Below are positions 46,995-59,327 of a stretch of 64,000 bases of DNA, piece by piece. Position numbers and translations under genes: made by a program. Under the pieces are notes generated by a model that was given only the letters and a program-made list of their open reading frames with translations, was not told where the DNA came from and did not search any database. Within the stretch, counting starts at the first letter, position 1, and each line of letters begins with the position of its first letter. Origin of the DNA: Diorhabda sublineata (taxonomy: Eukaryota > Arthropoda > Insecta > Coleoptera > Chrysomelidae); NCBI RefSeq assembly GCF_026230105.1, contig NC_079477.1, forward strand, positions 17,985,001-18,049,000, written 5' to 3'.

Positions 46995-49900
46995 CTGTGC
47001 AAAAGATATTTAATTAAACATATTGAGCGACCGAACTGTTTTATTTTATCGTTGTTATTATCACTGTTATAATTAGGATTACTAAGACTATTATTATTAT
47101 ATTATCAACAATATACAGAGAAACGTTTTGATTAAGAATTCCATTATTCATTAGGAAATATGAAGGAAAGCGTAGCAATTCATTTACTGTAATAGTCCAA
47201 TATGTAATGAGAGTCGAATAAATTATAATGAAAAGAATTACCCTTTAAAATTAATCAAACTAAAAAGTGGAAAATAATATAAAAATTAAATTAACTGAAG
47301 AAAAAATTAAAGTTGCTAATCTGCAATATGAATATTAGTTGTTATAATTTTTTACTCTTTTAATTAACGCAAAGTTTTAAAAGAAAAATGTCGTACATCC
47401 CACGCTGTTAGAACTACACTACACTACACCAATTCTCTCTTCAATCATTTCATTATTATATTAAGAATTATTTTTTAGTTTAGCCATAAAAGCATGATTT
47501 CATTGTTTTAAGCTATAATTTATTTGTTAAATCATGTATGATTATAATAACAGGTAATCTTATGCATTATTTCGCAATTTAACATTTCATCTAATACTTC
47601 ACCATCATGTCAGACTTTCAGTTAAATTTTTGCAATCAAGTTTTTCTATTTGTATACCATCTAAGGACAGTAGTGCTACTACATAAGTTTGTCTAGCAGT
47701 CAACTTAAAATGGAAAATTTTTATATTAATTTAACGCCATCTAACGGCAGGGAATATTAATCAAGTTACTGAATTATTAGGGTATCGTTAAGTCTACTGA
47801 TTTTGATAAGGACTATTGGACAAAGACAAGATGTTATATTAGTGAATTATTGTATTGTCAGTGGTTTTTCAATAAGTTTGTAAATCAATTTGGCGTTTTA
47901 AAATAGAAGAAAATCGAATTTAAATATTCCGTTACAAGGATAGAAACATACATACAAGCGAAGCTAATGAAAGCGTTAAAAAAGATCATATAGCAAATGG
48001 AGATTCAAAGTCATTTTTAGGAGAATGATCTATTAATGCGAAGAAGGAAAAATGAGGAAGGACAAATTATAGATGCTATATCAAGCCCATGCGCCGACTT
48101 ATTCTGATTTAGAAGTTGCAGTTTATGTTTTTTGGAAATATCTCTGACAAGACAATAGCCATTTTTATCTCATTCCTCATTGAAGTGTCTACAAAAAATA
48201 TTTTGCAGTCATCAACAGTTTAGAAATTACAGCTATAGATGCAGATATAATTGATACAACTCGGGAACTATACAACGATCATACTGCTAACCAAAATTTA
48301 AAGAGAAAATAAGGATCATGAGGCGGAAGAAAAGCTGGTTTCAGGCCCGGCAGATCCACAGTTGACCATCTATACTGTGTTACACAAATGATCGAAAAAA
48401 AATGCATTTATTAAATGTACATCTGCAGAAGACATACGACAGTGTACCTCTTAGCAAACTGTGGACAACGCTAGAACAAACATCACAAACAGGTTAATAA
48501 AAGCAACATATGAAAATAGTATGACGAAAATTGAAGCAAACCAGGCTTTATCTGAACTGCCACGAAAGGTATAAAACCAGGGAGTTGCTTCTCGCCAAGT
48601 TCTACTTGGAGTAAGCACTCAAAATGTGAAAGCAGGAATTCAGGGGGATGAGAATACCTCTCAGTGACAACAACTACACTATACATACTTTGCTTCGCAG
48701 ACGATCATATAGTAATAGCACGGGATCATGAAGACTTAAGCTAAATAACTGGAAAACTCATAGAAGAGTACAGGAAATGGGATTTCGAAGTAAATGTATA
48801 AAAAATGTAATAAAAAAACTGATTGTGCATCGGAGCAACAGCACAAGGCATCGACCTGAAGGAAACACTGCAAAGAATACATATAGTTAGGAAAGAAAAT
48901 AACAGAAGATGGAACACTCTACACAGCAATCAAAGAGAGAAATACACATGGCAGAAAAGTTTTAATGAATGGAATATTATGGGAACAAATGATATCAAAA
49001 ATCAACAAACAACGAATATATTACTCGATCCCTAAAAATATTGTAACATATGACAGCGAAGTGTGGCAGATAAAACAATTAAGGGACAAAATGGTAATGA
49101 AGACAGGGATATGATAAGAAATGGTAGAATAGAATAAAGGAGATAATGGTAGGAAAGAATAAAGGAGACAATGGTAGAATAGAATAAAGGAGGCACTGGT
49201 AGTCAGACACACATTAATCAATAACATCAAAACGAAACGACTAATCTGGTATGGTCATGTACAAAGAATATCTAAACAGTTCCTAAAATAGACACCACAA
49301 GGGAAAAAAAAAGACGAAGACCAGAATAGAAGAAGCTGGAGAGAGGGCATCGATAAGCAAATTCAGGAGAGAGAACTGACGGAAGACCTATGGCAGGATA
49401 GACAGATAATTAGTTAAAATTTATTGATTTTTACTCAACATGTATTTATGATTAAAAATTTTAAATTAATTAATTATGAACTAAAACAATGCATAAAATT
49501 TGCTAAATTGAACGTTAACATATTATTAAAAACAAATAGTCACTCACTTGATTTTTTTCAAAACAGCCAATAAACGTCGAGTATTGATACAAACATATAT
49601 ACACTTATAAAGTATATGTAAAGGTATGTGTATAAGAATAACCGTCAGTCTATAACGACATTGGTTACTATAGTTACTTGTTACAGTGGAATATATTTAG
49701 TTTGTGAGTGTAAAAATGTGTCAAAATCAAAAAGTTACTGGATATGCATTGAACTATGACAATTTTTAGCTAATAACTAGCTAATTTTTGTTCAATAATC
49801 GCCATAATGACTGACACCATTAGAAAGATTAATTTCTTACTAATCAAATATAAAAGCGCTGTTTTTTATTCAACCTCGGATAGGCTATAAATAAAGGAAA

Positions 49901-52900
49901 AGTTCCTATAAAACAATAATTTTATCACCAAAAGATATGTACACTTTCGGTTACTTTTCGACATAATCACCAAAGAGATTGAGACATTTGTCACAACTTT
50001 AGACAATCTTTTCAATATCCTCTTCAAAAAAAGTTGCCGCCAATGTAGTCTAACTTCTGGGAATCCCGTAGACAAAGCAGTAATGGCGAATCTGCGATTT
50101 TCTTCAACCATTCTGTCAACTCGTTGAACCAGGTCATCTAAAACGACAGATTTGCGTCCTTGGCCCCCTTCATCATGCATATCATAACGGCCATCTTTAT
50201 ACTTTCGATACCATTCACGCACTCAAATTTCTTGATAATACATATAAAGAAGGGTACTGTTGGATTCGTGATACTCTACACTATCAAAAAAATATATCTT
50301 GTTTTGCGAAATTTCTCGCTCGAACCTCCTTAATATTTGTTATTAAGTTCAGTCGAAATCAAAACTCTCATGTTAGTAAGGTTATGGCCGTTTTTTTTTC
50401 CAAAAATCGCGTCCACAGATAATTTGTTGATAGTTCCATTTGTCGTAATGATATAAATTGATAGTATTTTTAACCAATATTAACTTTGAAACATAATTAA
50501 AATATCGAGTCAATTTTATTCTTTAAGAAAAAATCGGTTTAGATCACACTGTGTATTCTCTTTGATTGAATAACTGATAAAACATTTTAATCTTCTCTGT
50601 ATATTTTTGATAAATATTGTTTTATATGTATTAAAAACCGGCGTTATTCTTTTAGATTATTAACATATGTTATAAATTATTTAAAAGTAAAAAAGGATAC
50701 TTTAGTATTTTTATTAAATATAAATTTCAAACTCCGTAGTTTGTTATTATTAAAATTTATTATCGTTATTATTTTTAATTATATTTTCACTAACATAAAA
50801 ATCTGATCACTTATAATCAAATTCATATAAATGGATGGTTAACACAAAGCACTTGATGATATTAACCCAGTTGTTAGAACTTGTTAATAAATAATTTGTT
50901 CTATGATTAAATTATTAGTAAACTAGCGTAATTATGAATGTGAAACACTTTCCGAATAAAATTAGTTACCTGCACCTCAACCCTTATAAAAATTTTAAAT
51001 GTGTAGCATGTGACACCGCTTTTAAAAGGGTTTTCAATTTTCTATCCAGTAATATAGCACTTATTTATTTTTAGACAATGATAAAATAAATATCAATTTT
51101 CAAATAAACTGATGATACAAGTGAACAAACTAAAGTTTAAAAATTTTTAATTAAATTTACAATACTCATAGTCTAAATAATATTCTCTAACCGAACTCTA
51201 TTCATTACTAAAAAACAAAAAAGGCGTATTTGAAGTATTTGGCAACCATGCAGCTTCAGCAGCAGATCACTAGGGGCAGCTGAGGTCTCAGGTGATCTAC
51301 CTAAATGTGAATATTAGAGATCATCTTCTAGATTAATTCACGCTTTTTTGATCTGGTAGAAAGGCCTACCAAAAAACGGCTATAGCGGCGCTAAAAAACT
51401 TTACGATACTTGTACTGTGGGAGGTAACTGGAACGGCAAGATAAACACTGACGACTGCTCTGAGGGCCCCTATAAGTGTCGGGTCTCTACAGACTGCCAA
51501 GGCGCACTGCCATAGAAAAAACAAACTCGGAATAAAACTGCCAACATGGCACATGTCCTTATGATGTCTCCAGATAGGATCCAACGGACATACCTACTTG
51601 ATAAGAAATTCAACGTAAAACTTCCTGGCAAGGTGGAATGGAACCAAAATGATGTCAGCTAGCCTTCAAATGATGATATATACTACAGATATAGAAGCTT
51701 TCCATGATACAACATTCAATTTCATAACTTTTTATTTATGGAATTTTCAACAGTGAAGAGCAGTTAAATGGGTTTAATGAATAGATCAAATTCTTAAAAG
51801 GAAAATGATATTACTACACATTCATCATAAGAAAAATCATCTCTATTCACTTCTTCAAGGAATTTAAATAAATAAAGTAGATTAAAAAATAAGTTATTTG
51901 AAATCTAATCCTATAATTTCCATCCGAGTTTACAAATTTTTATATTAAATTTTATCTCTCTTTTTATAACCAATTTTATTTACATATATATACAGCCTCC
52001 CATATTTGTCCAAGACAGTTAGAACAGTCCCAGAAAATTCGATACCTACTTAATCACATAGGTAAACGAGAAGTTACTAGATATCAAATACAGTAGGAGT
52101 TAGCTCCAACTTCATGACTCTTTACCAAAAACGTATTTTCTAGTTTAGCAAATTTTTTGTTCCCAGGTATGCAGGGTGTGACTCAAAGAGTTTCGATTAA
52201 AAGTGATGATGATAAAGATAAATTGGAGGTATTGATGGCACTGAGTTCAAACATATTATGAACAAAACACTCCATCTAGCTTATGTTTCTAATACTTGAT
52301 AATTGTCTATCCAAGGATCAACTGTTTGCCTAGGACACTGCATTAGCTTAAGCATAAATCTAACAGTTTCTACACTAACTTTAAACTATGTACCTTGTCA
52401 CAAACCCCTGTACTGTTGACGAGCCTGGACTGTTATTTTGCCCCGATTTCTTCCCTATCTTGCTCTGTAGGCACTATCTAATAACTCCATATATATATCT
52501 ATCTCCGCGAGTTTATATCAGGAGTACAAAAAAAGGAATTAATGCTAGTGCTTTGAAAAAAGGAGTGAATTTTTTTATTAAATTTCAAAGTTCTGCATTA
52601 ATTTTAGGGAGTAATGTAATTTTGTAATGAATAATTACCACCATCTAATTATGAACATTTATGATTTATTTTCTTCGAGTTATGTCTTATAATTTTTGAA
52701 ATATGGTTTACTGTTAGGGAAATAGAAGTAAATAATACTCTAAATCTTCATCTTTCATAACAGGCTTGGGAAATACCAAATTTTTAGTATAAACTCCAAA
52801 TACCCACACCTAAGCAAACCAAATCAAAAGAGTGATCTGACCAACAAAATGGATCCTTGACATTCTATGTATCAATAAATACATATAACTGGTGAGCAGC

Positions 52901-55900
52901 ATGTCCAAAACTCGGATTCGGATACACCTACAATTTTAGCTGAAAAGCATTTGTTAAAAAATCTTAAATAGAATTGGTGAATAAAACTTGAATTATCTGT
53001 ATCTATTTAAAAAAATTGAAATGGAGAACTTCCAGTATAATTGAAAGTGCTTAAGTGACATTAACAAGCTAAATTAATAATTTCAGCTCACAATATCACC
53101 AAATCCAAAATATATTTGTCCAATTCCTTTTCTACTATGACTATTAATCGAGTGAAGTTCATACTTAACTGTCACCAAAATTAAGATAAATTACTTACCA
53201 AAACCGGAGGTGCTGCCTTTATAATAATCAGTTTCATAGTCGTCATAATATCCTGAAGTGTAGGGTGCTCTTGAGCTAGAAAAACTACTGTAACCTGGCG
53301 AAGTAGATCCATAATCATCTTCATATCCATAACTCTCTTCCATAGCAACACGAGCACGATCCAAAATTGACATAATTTTAGTTTTTGCAGGCATAACTCT
53401 AGGCGTAGTTACAGGTACTCTTGTAACCGTACGCATTGCTGGAGGAAGTGGTCTAGGTATAGATGCTGAAATAATAAAAAAAGTTTTGAGCAAAAACAAA
53501 TAGATTAGGAAGTATAATTCGACAAGTATCAACGAAAATGGATACAGATATTAGTTTTTGTAGTTCTTGTTACATCTACACTTTGCCTTCCAGTTCCAAG
53601 ATCCTAATGTATTTCAGTATCTCTAATGGTTTCAAGGAAGCTATTTCCTTGTTCTTCCAAGTTTCTAGGACCAGGCAATCCATTTATCTCAATAAATGAA
53701 TATATCACTGGCAAGATGAGAGATCACGTAACAAAAAATGTTGGATGAATGCTATAGTTTGAAGACAGTCTAAATGGTAATGATCATAATTTCGACAAAA
53801 CTGTATTAAATTTCATGAATTGATATCCACCTACTATTATGCTTGCTGTTAATACTTACGTCTAGGAATGCTTGGAGCTGACCTCCTTAGTCTGGTATCT
53901 CTATCATCTAAAGCATTTCCTCTTTCTCCAAATAACTCCATTTCTCTCATTTGTTCTTGTCTTATATTATCATTATTATCGGGTATAAGATATTTTCTCA
54001 CTTCTGCCAATGCAAATGCAACTCTTGCATGAGCCTCTGCTGGGGGGCCAAGAGCCGAAATTTCGACGTGGAGGTCATCTGATAAATGGCTACAATAATT
54101 TGCAAATGAAATCCAGCTGATCTATCAAATATTTCATTTATTTATTTACAAATTAAGGAAAATAATCAGAACTAGATATTAAATCAAAATAAGGAGAATA
54201 TGAAGTAACTGACGAATATTTTATTCTAGTAACAAGCCAGATTCTTTAGCTACATAAACAAATTACAGTTAGATTCTATCCATTGTTCATATATTGGGTT
54301 GTGGGCAGTCAGGGACCTCTGTGCCCATAGGCCAACTAATAGGACCGTAGTGACCCACTTAAAATATTAAAGGCAGTTGTTCTTTAGAAAACTAATCAGG
54401 CACCTTGGCTAGAATCTTTTAACTTCACTAGGCAAACTGTACGACTTGCCCAAGAGTTTGAACATGTGAATGCTTACTAATGACATGATTCCTTCTCTAT
54501 ATTAAGGGCATTTGATATCATCCATGATGTTTATAGTATGGGAATGGCAACTTAGATGACTGTGTCCAGTTAAAATGCCATTCAGCTATCAAATTTCGGT
54601 CAAGTTTAAGTGGAGAAGGTTGATTGGTGAAAGAGACAGAAGGCCCATGTGTGCCTTAGCTTGTGTCATATCAGATATTCCAATCCATCTCCGACCGAGT
54701 CATTCATCCTATATTACTTCACTTATAACATTAATGAATAAATTAAAAATAAGAAACACCTCATGTAGCTGATATTAGATTTGAAACTGAGCTTTTATTG
54801 GTCATAAGCAAAAGCAATCACTCTAAAAAGCCCAAACAAGACATGGCTGACAGTGTCAAAGTCCTTCAAGATGTTGATATAAGTCTAGGTCAGTGAACGT
54901 ACATTTTTCCTGCCTAAACTCATGCTGCTGATCAATTAAAAAATATCTACGGTACTCTAGTATGTGTTCAATTCAAACCTCAGAAATAGCATAGAGCATA
55001 AGCATAGGCCTGTAATTTATTATATTAATTCTAGCACTCTTATTACCATACTTCAAATATCTTTACAAAAAATAAATGAATCTTCACACATATTTATTTA
55101 CCTGTATTTAGGATCCAAAGAATTTCTTAATTCCTCTTCTTTAGCTCTATCTTTCATTGATCCTTTTCCTAATACGGCCATTTTGCACATTGTTTCGTCT
55201 TGAAGCCGCTTCATAGAATTACCTTTTGGCCCCAAAAGTTTACCGACAAAATTAAACTAAAAGAAAATTTACATATTACAAACTGGTGAATGTTGAATTG
55301 ATGCATCATTGACACAAAAAAAAGCTTAATACAGATATTGGTTTCACATTATGGTTATGCTAATACTTATTCATTTCTTAAGACTGTTGGTTAGTCTATA
55401 ACTGTAATTTTTTTCAAACTGACACAATTTTTAAGCTGATAATAGATTCACTCAAATATTTGATGAACAAACATGAAATAATGTACTCACAGGGAAGTTT
55501 TTCTCATTAAGTCACAGTTTTACAGGTCTCTCGACTAACTTTTAATATCAATTTTAAATAAAAGTGACTTCCGCCTTCGTCCTCTAATGAAGTATATTTT
55601 GACACTTAGTCGTTAGCTCCTGGAGTAGTTGTACCAATAAATGATTATCAAATAAGTGATTATCAAAGAGTGAGGCGGCAAACATCGAAGGTTTTGATGT
55701 TTGCCGCCTCACCGTCACTCCCGTGAGTAAACTAAGGAAACACAAGGAAACTTGTGTAGGCTATGGGATTCATTAATCTATTGATGACTCCACATTTTTA
55801 TAGTCTATTCATATCATATCCTGTGCCGGATAAGATAAAAAGCACAAACAAGTGTTTTCTTTTAAAGATATGTACTAGTATAAGTATATGTACTAGTACT

Positions 55901-58900
55901 AAGTATAAGTACTTAGTTTAGTGTAATATTTTTTTAATTGGGTTTTTCCAAAATGTCTCGCGGGCCGGTGGTTGCCCATATGTGTTTTAAGGGAACAAGT
56001 CACATTGTAATTCTAACAAAAAAACAGTTGGAAGTAATTTTAAATACGTTTTTGGATTGTTTCTTAATGTTACGTGTGAGTTACAATTCCTCTTTGGTGA
56101 AGGAACAAATAATATGACAATTACTTAAGGAACTGTTACAAAGTTATTAAAATACATAATTCTACTTTATTATATATTGTGATAGATGTTAATAGTTTTG
56201 AGGATCATTAATACTATCTTTCTATATGTGGATTTATTGTTCTGTAGGCAGTGACTATATGCGTGACAGTCATAGTATAACAAACAGCACTACTATCTGA
56301 AAAAATAAAATAACTAAGTGCAAGTTTGGTGTGACTAATACGAAATCTTTTTAATATTACAACTTCACTCCTGCTTAAAAAATGAATGTTTTATATATTT
56401 CTTCCATCCCTCAAAATGTTTTTGTAACATAATAAAATCTAGTTAAACCTATAATACTTCATATTAACTCAAAATGAGCACACAAATATTTTGATGCACA
56501 CAATGAAACTGTTTACATACAAACGCCATATTGAAACATGTAGATGGTAGAGCCTTATACTTTACAAAGTTAGGACTAAGTTTTTTAATTCTATGATACC
56601 TAGCAATTTTGTTATGTTTGTTTGAAAATTAAATCAATAAGAAATCATTTTAATAATGAAAAACCTACCTTTGGATGTTCTCTAACAGGTACTAAGACTT
56701 TGACAGTAACTTTGATGGGCTTCTCTCTATAAATGTCAACATATTTATTTTCTTTCACAGGAGCTCTTCCTAGAGATTGAGTTTTAGCTACCTCTGAAAA
56801 AAATGATGAATACTATACTATTTACCCAAAATATATTAATTTTGGATAAAAATGTTAGGCATGAAAATCATCAAATTATCATCACCAATAAGCCGAAGAT
56901 ATTTCCAACATGATAATTTCTACTTTTCCAAGGGCTCTTTGCTCCGCCCCTGACTCACTCATAAAAAAATTAGCAAGGACAACACTTGTATTTTGCAGCA
57001 TAATCTTCGATAAGGTTAATACATTGTTCCCTTAAATGTCCTACAATTTCTAATGCATTTTGAAAGAAATTGAAAGATTGTTGAACCTCTACAAACCTCT
57101 GATTTACCGCACTTATGTTTTCATATTACGAGGAAATCGTTCATCCTGCAATTTTTCAGGGAAACGTTGTGTACCAAATTTGGAGAAGTCTATCTGGAGA
57201 TATTACGGTTACAATAGCGAAGCTCACAACACCACTACCAAGAATTTTCCTAATGTATACAACAAATATTTGTGAGTTAATTGGGATTTAAATTCTCAGC
57301 TTCTTCATCTAATTGTTCAGATTAGTACATTTAGGCTCATTGTGTCATTTAATTCTTGATTGAAAGTGTCCTAGTCACTTTTGTTATTAGTTTCTTTAAA
57401 TTCTCTTACTATAATGTGTTCACTAGTTGTTACTAATATATGAGAATGATCTGAGTTTGGGCCAGCAGCATCCTCAATTTTCATGAAATTCATTGCTACA
57501 TTTCTGAGATGAAAAAAATCAATCTAATTCAGTATTATATTTGTATCGGTAGACCAATTGAATAGCATTTTCCATTTATATATCCGTGAAGCTATTTTTA
57601 ACTCAAACTCATGTAATTACAATCACATTAGAGCAACTTAGATCAGTCAATCTTACATAGTATACAGCCATAATATTAGCCAGAAAGCATTATAATTTAA
57701 AAAAACAAGAGAAGATGTCATTCATTATTCATGGCAATACAAGCTCCCAATCAAAAGAATTTGTGACTAGCCTAATAATCACTTTAATGAATCAATAAAG
57801 TACTTTACTTAAAAATTGATTCAAATGCATGAAAAAGGGTATAAATTTTTGTGGAGGATCTTCAAAAAATAATAAAATTAATTATGACCGTATTTAGTTT
57901 TCACCATTGAGCAAGACATACGTAAATGCATACCTTGTACAAAGAAATAACTGATTCTGTAGATAATTTTGCTAGATATTCACAAAGAACTATCAATATT
58001 CAAATTGAGGCAGGCTCACTTCCAGTTTTCTTTTCTGTCTGTGTTATATTAGCCTACAAAGTTCTTATAATGACCAAATTCTAATACCTATTCAACTTTA
58101 TTAATATGCTATTAAAAATTTATTTCACCTTAAACATAAGAAGAGTATGTTGAGTCTGAGAAATTTCTGAGCAGTTGTTACAGCTAAACAGTAACTATTA
58201 AGCGAACACAGCAATATCATGTCTAAATGGCTGCAAATTCAAGTGTATTGAAGATATGTGTAAAAATGTTCTCTGAAGATACAACAGAGGGAACAGTTAC
58301 CATCCAAAACTGCCCATAAAAACTACAAATGACACAAGTTAATGGATCCTACAACACCTACAGGAAGAAATTATGTAATAACATCTGAAAAAATTATAAA
58401 AACTTCACAAATCATCAACTTCTGAAAATCTTCTGCCTTAAATATAATGTTAAAAATTTAATTTCAAGTTCATGATTTATATAATATAGTAAAGAAATCT
58501 GTAGTACATATTCTGACTAATAGTTTCATAAACTTTTTAAAAATTATCATTCAACTATGAACTGATTAGCCTCCCACTTTGGAAATTTCAGAATCACTTA
58601 CCAAAAGTATAAACTATTAATAGGAAATTTTTTAAAATTTTCAAAAATGCACTTTTTGAGAAAATCAAAATCTTGAATTTGATTTTTCAAAAACGATTTT
58701 TATAACAGTATCTTGTATTGCATATCAAAAGAAAGAGCATTTAAAACTGAGTAAAAATGACACCTCTCCCATATCTCCAGCTCAATTAGGAGAAAAACAA
58801 TGGTTCAAATTTTGGAAAACATTACATAGTCTTAATTCTGAAATTGTTGATGTTTAAAAAAAATTTGTATTTTTCTTAATCTCTTTATGGACAACCTTCA

Positions 58901-59327
58901 TACCAAATTTCATCAAATTCTGAGGGGGTCAAAATTTATTTTTTATTTTAGTGTTGATTTCATCACTCAATGGGAAGATGAGGTATTTAAAAATTCAGAT
59001 TCTTATCCATTATTAGGACTACATTAGTAGTTGAAGGTGTATAAATTTTAGTATCTAACCCAAAAAATGCGAGTGATTTCTATACATTATAAAATAAATT
59101 ATGTAAATACCTTGCTCCAACAACCGAGCGGCATTAGGTAATTTGTTTTGATCAATCAATAACTTCTCAGCTAACAATTCTCTAACATATTCACTTGCTT
59201 TTTGAATTACTATATTCTCTTCAGTTTCCGCATTATCTTCGGTACCATTTGTACCGGGCTCTGCGCCAGACTTTCTTTTAAAATTTTCTGCATAATAATC
59301 ACCATTGGGTTCAAACTTTTCGCTCAT
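46870..59327 (-). CDS. KHDRBS-like: STAR-family KH-domain RNA-binding protein (KHDRBS/Sam68-like), six exons
   Basis: The exons, all on the minus strand, are 59327-59111, 56793-56669, 55256-55102, 54089-53860, 53465-53199 and 46994-46870. All introns are GT..AG, and the sum is 1119 nt, giving 372 residues plus TAA. Residues 46-72 (EYVRELLAEKLL..LPNAARLLEQ) match the Qua1 dimerisation helix. The KH domain spans about 100-205 and includes the RNA-binding GxxG loop as GPKG (123-126) and the LSDDLHVEI strand; 'KYLIPDNNDNIRQEQ' corresponds to the Qua2 edge. The C-terminus has Arg/Pro-rich stretches (IPRPSIPRPLPP) and a Tyr/Gly/Ser-rich tail (residues 285-330), as in Sam68/SLM proteins, where such tails are phosphorylated. 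Family members regulate alternative splicing and RNA export in the nucleus. Drosophila relatives are kep1 and the qkr genes; which one is the ortholog is not decided. Confidence 0.93.
48180..49430 (+). mobile_element. RTE-like LINE RT relic, antisense to the host gene
   Basis: Plus strand: 'AGFRPGRSTVDHLYCVTQMI' (48331-48390), 'YDSVPLSKLWTTLEQT' in a shifted frame (48432-48480), 'LSDNN'-like region and decayed catalytic box (about 48650-48700), 'DGTLYTAIKERNTHGRK' (48908-48958), 'VTYDSEVWQIKQLRDK' (49045-49092) and 'RLIWYGHVQRI' (49228-49270), ending in a basic 'KKRRRP'-like stretch. The order and motifs match RTE-type elements whose products are often annotated as endonuclease-reverse transcriptase in insects. 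There are multiple stops and frameshifts, and the endonuclease half is missing. Confidence 0.85.
49121..49203 (+). repeat. 25-bp minisatellite, three copies
   Basis: Unit ATGGTAGAATAGAATAAAGG plus AGATA/AGACA/AGGCA, at 49121-49145, 49146-49170 and 49171-49195, with a partial fourth. It lies inside the RT relic, in place of the basic 'RRSAGKSRRDRIRN' type region. The 25-bp period shifts the frame at each copy. Confidence 0.9.
49866..50225 (-). mobile_element. mariner deletion derivative in KH gene intron 5
   Basis: A 118-residue minus frame starts 'REWYRKYKDGRYDMHDEGGQ' and 'DDLVQRVDRMVEENRRFAIT' (mariner helix-turn-helix region). It then jumps to 'LHWRQLFLKRI'. In another frame the end reads 'DKCLNLFGDYVEK', the usual mariner C-terminus. 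The catalytic core is deleted. The first 40 or so residues and the right terminal repeat are missing. 'CCTCGGATAGGCTATAAATA' at 49873 may be near the left end. Confidence 0.75.
53199..53465 (-). CDS. KHDRBS-like: KH gene exon 5 (residues 243-331)
   Basis: Acceptor TTATTTCAG, donor TTTTG|GTAAGT. Pro/Arg-rich, then Tyr/Ser/Gly-rich ('SYGYEDDYGSTSPGYSSFSS'). Confidence 0.93.
53466..53859 (-). other. Intron 4 of the KH gene
   Basis: 394 bp, nothing recognised beyond splice signals. Confidence 0.85.
53860..54089 (-). CDS. KHDRBS-like: KH gene exon 4 (residues 166-242)
   Basis: Acceptor AATTATTGTAG, donor AGAC|GTAAGT. Encodes the last KH strand and helix ('HLSDDLHVEISALGPPAEAH') and the Qua2-like edge. 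Confidence 0.93.
54290..54600 (-). mobile_element. LINE 3' end fragment in KH gene intron 3
   Basis: The minus strand reads 'GILTGHSHLSCHSHTINIMD' (54590-54530), then a degraded cysteine-rich stretch and 'EVKRF' and 'LISFLKNNCL' (about 54430-54370). This resembles the 'LTGH..L..HL..MG...D..C..C' region after RNase H in I/Jockey-type LINEs and their C-terminus. The rest of intron 3 (54090-55101) shows nothing. Confidence 0.5.
55102..55256 (-). CDS. KHDRBS-like: KH gene exon 3 (residues 115-165)
   Basis: Acceptor TTCTTTTAG, donor CAG|GTAAAT. Encodes 'FNFVGKLLGPKGNSMKRLQ', carrying the GxxG loop, and the STAR-specific long loop 'GKGSMKDRAKEEELR'. Confidence 0.94.
55257..56668 (-). other. Intron 2 of the KH gene
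   Basis: 1412 bp. It holds the GC-rich hairpin at 55670-55712 and a GTACTAGTA-type palindromic patch at about 55870-55915. Confidence 0.85.
55670..55712. repeat. Perfect 17-bp GC-rich hairpin
   Basis: GTGAGGCGGCAAACATC (55670-55686) is an exact inverted match of 55696-55712, with a 9-base loop GAAGGTTTT. It is far more GC-rich than its surroundings. Confidence 0.95.
56669..56793 (-). CDS. KHDRBS-like: KH gene exon 2 (residues 73-114)
   Basis: Acceptor TTTTTTTCAG|AGG, donor AAAG|GTAGGT. Encodes 'VDIYREKPIKVTVKVLVPV', the lead-in and first strand of the KH domain. Confidence 0.93.
56794..59110 (-). other. Intron 1 of the KH gene
   Basis: 2317 bp. A minus-strand trail at 56950-57290 ('EVQQSFNFFQNALEIVGHL', 'INLIEDYAAKYKCCPC') looks like a decayed coding fragment of unknown origin. 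The segment 58680-58960 has the texture of a dispersed repeat. Confidence 0.75.
59111..59327 (-). CDS. KHDRBS-like: KH gene exon 1 (residues 1-72)
   Basis: Starts MSEKFEPNGDYYAENFKRK. Acidic linker, then the Qua1 helix. The donor is AAG|GTATTTAC at 59110, and one base of codon 73 is left over. Confidence 0.92.

Larger units (their letters stand above)
46995..53198 (-). other. Intron 5 of the KH gene, 6.2 kb, rich in transposons
   Basis: It holds an antisense RTE-type RT relic (48.2-49.43 kb) and a deleted mariner (49.87-50.22 kb). The rest is AT-rich, apart from a less AT-rich patch at 51240-51660 that I could not classify. No coding sequence for the host gene is seen inside. Confidence 0.75.

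Noticed and set aside
51366..51584. Minus-strand open frame in the less AT-rich patch of KH gene intron 5
   Set aside because: Both strands were inspected for RNase H or gag motifs and none was convincing. Possibly an old repeat, but it cannot be named.
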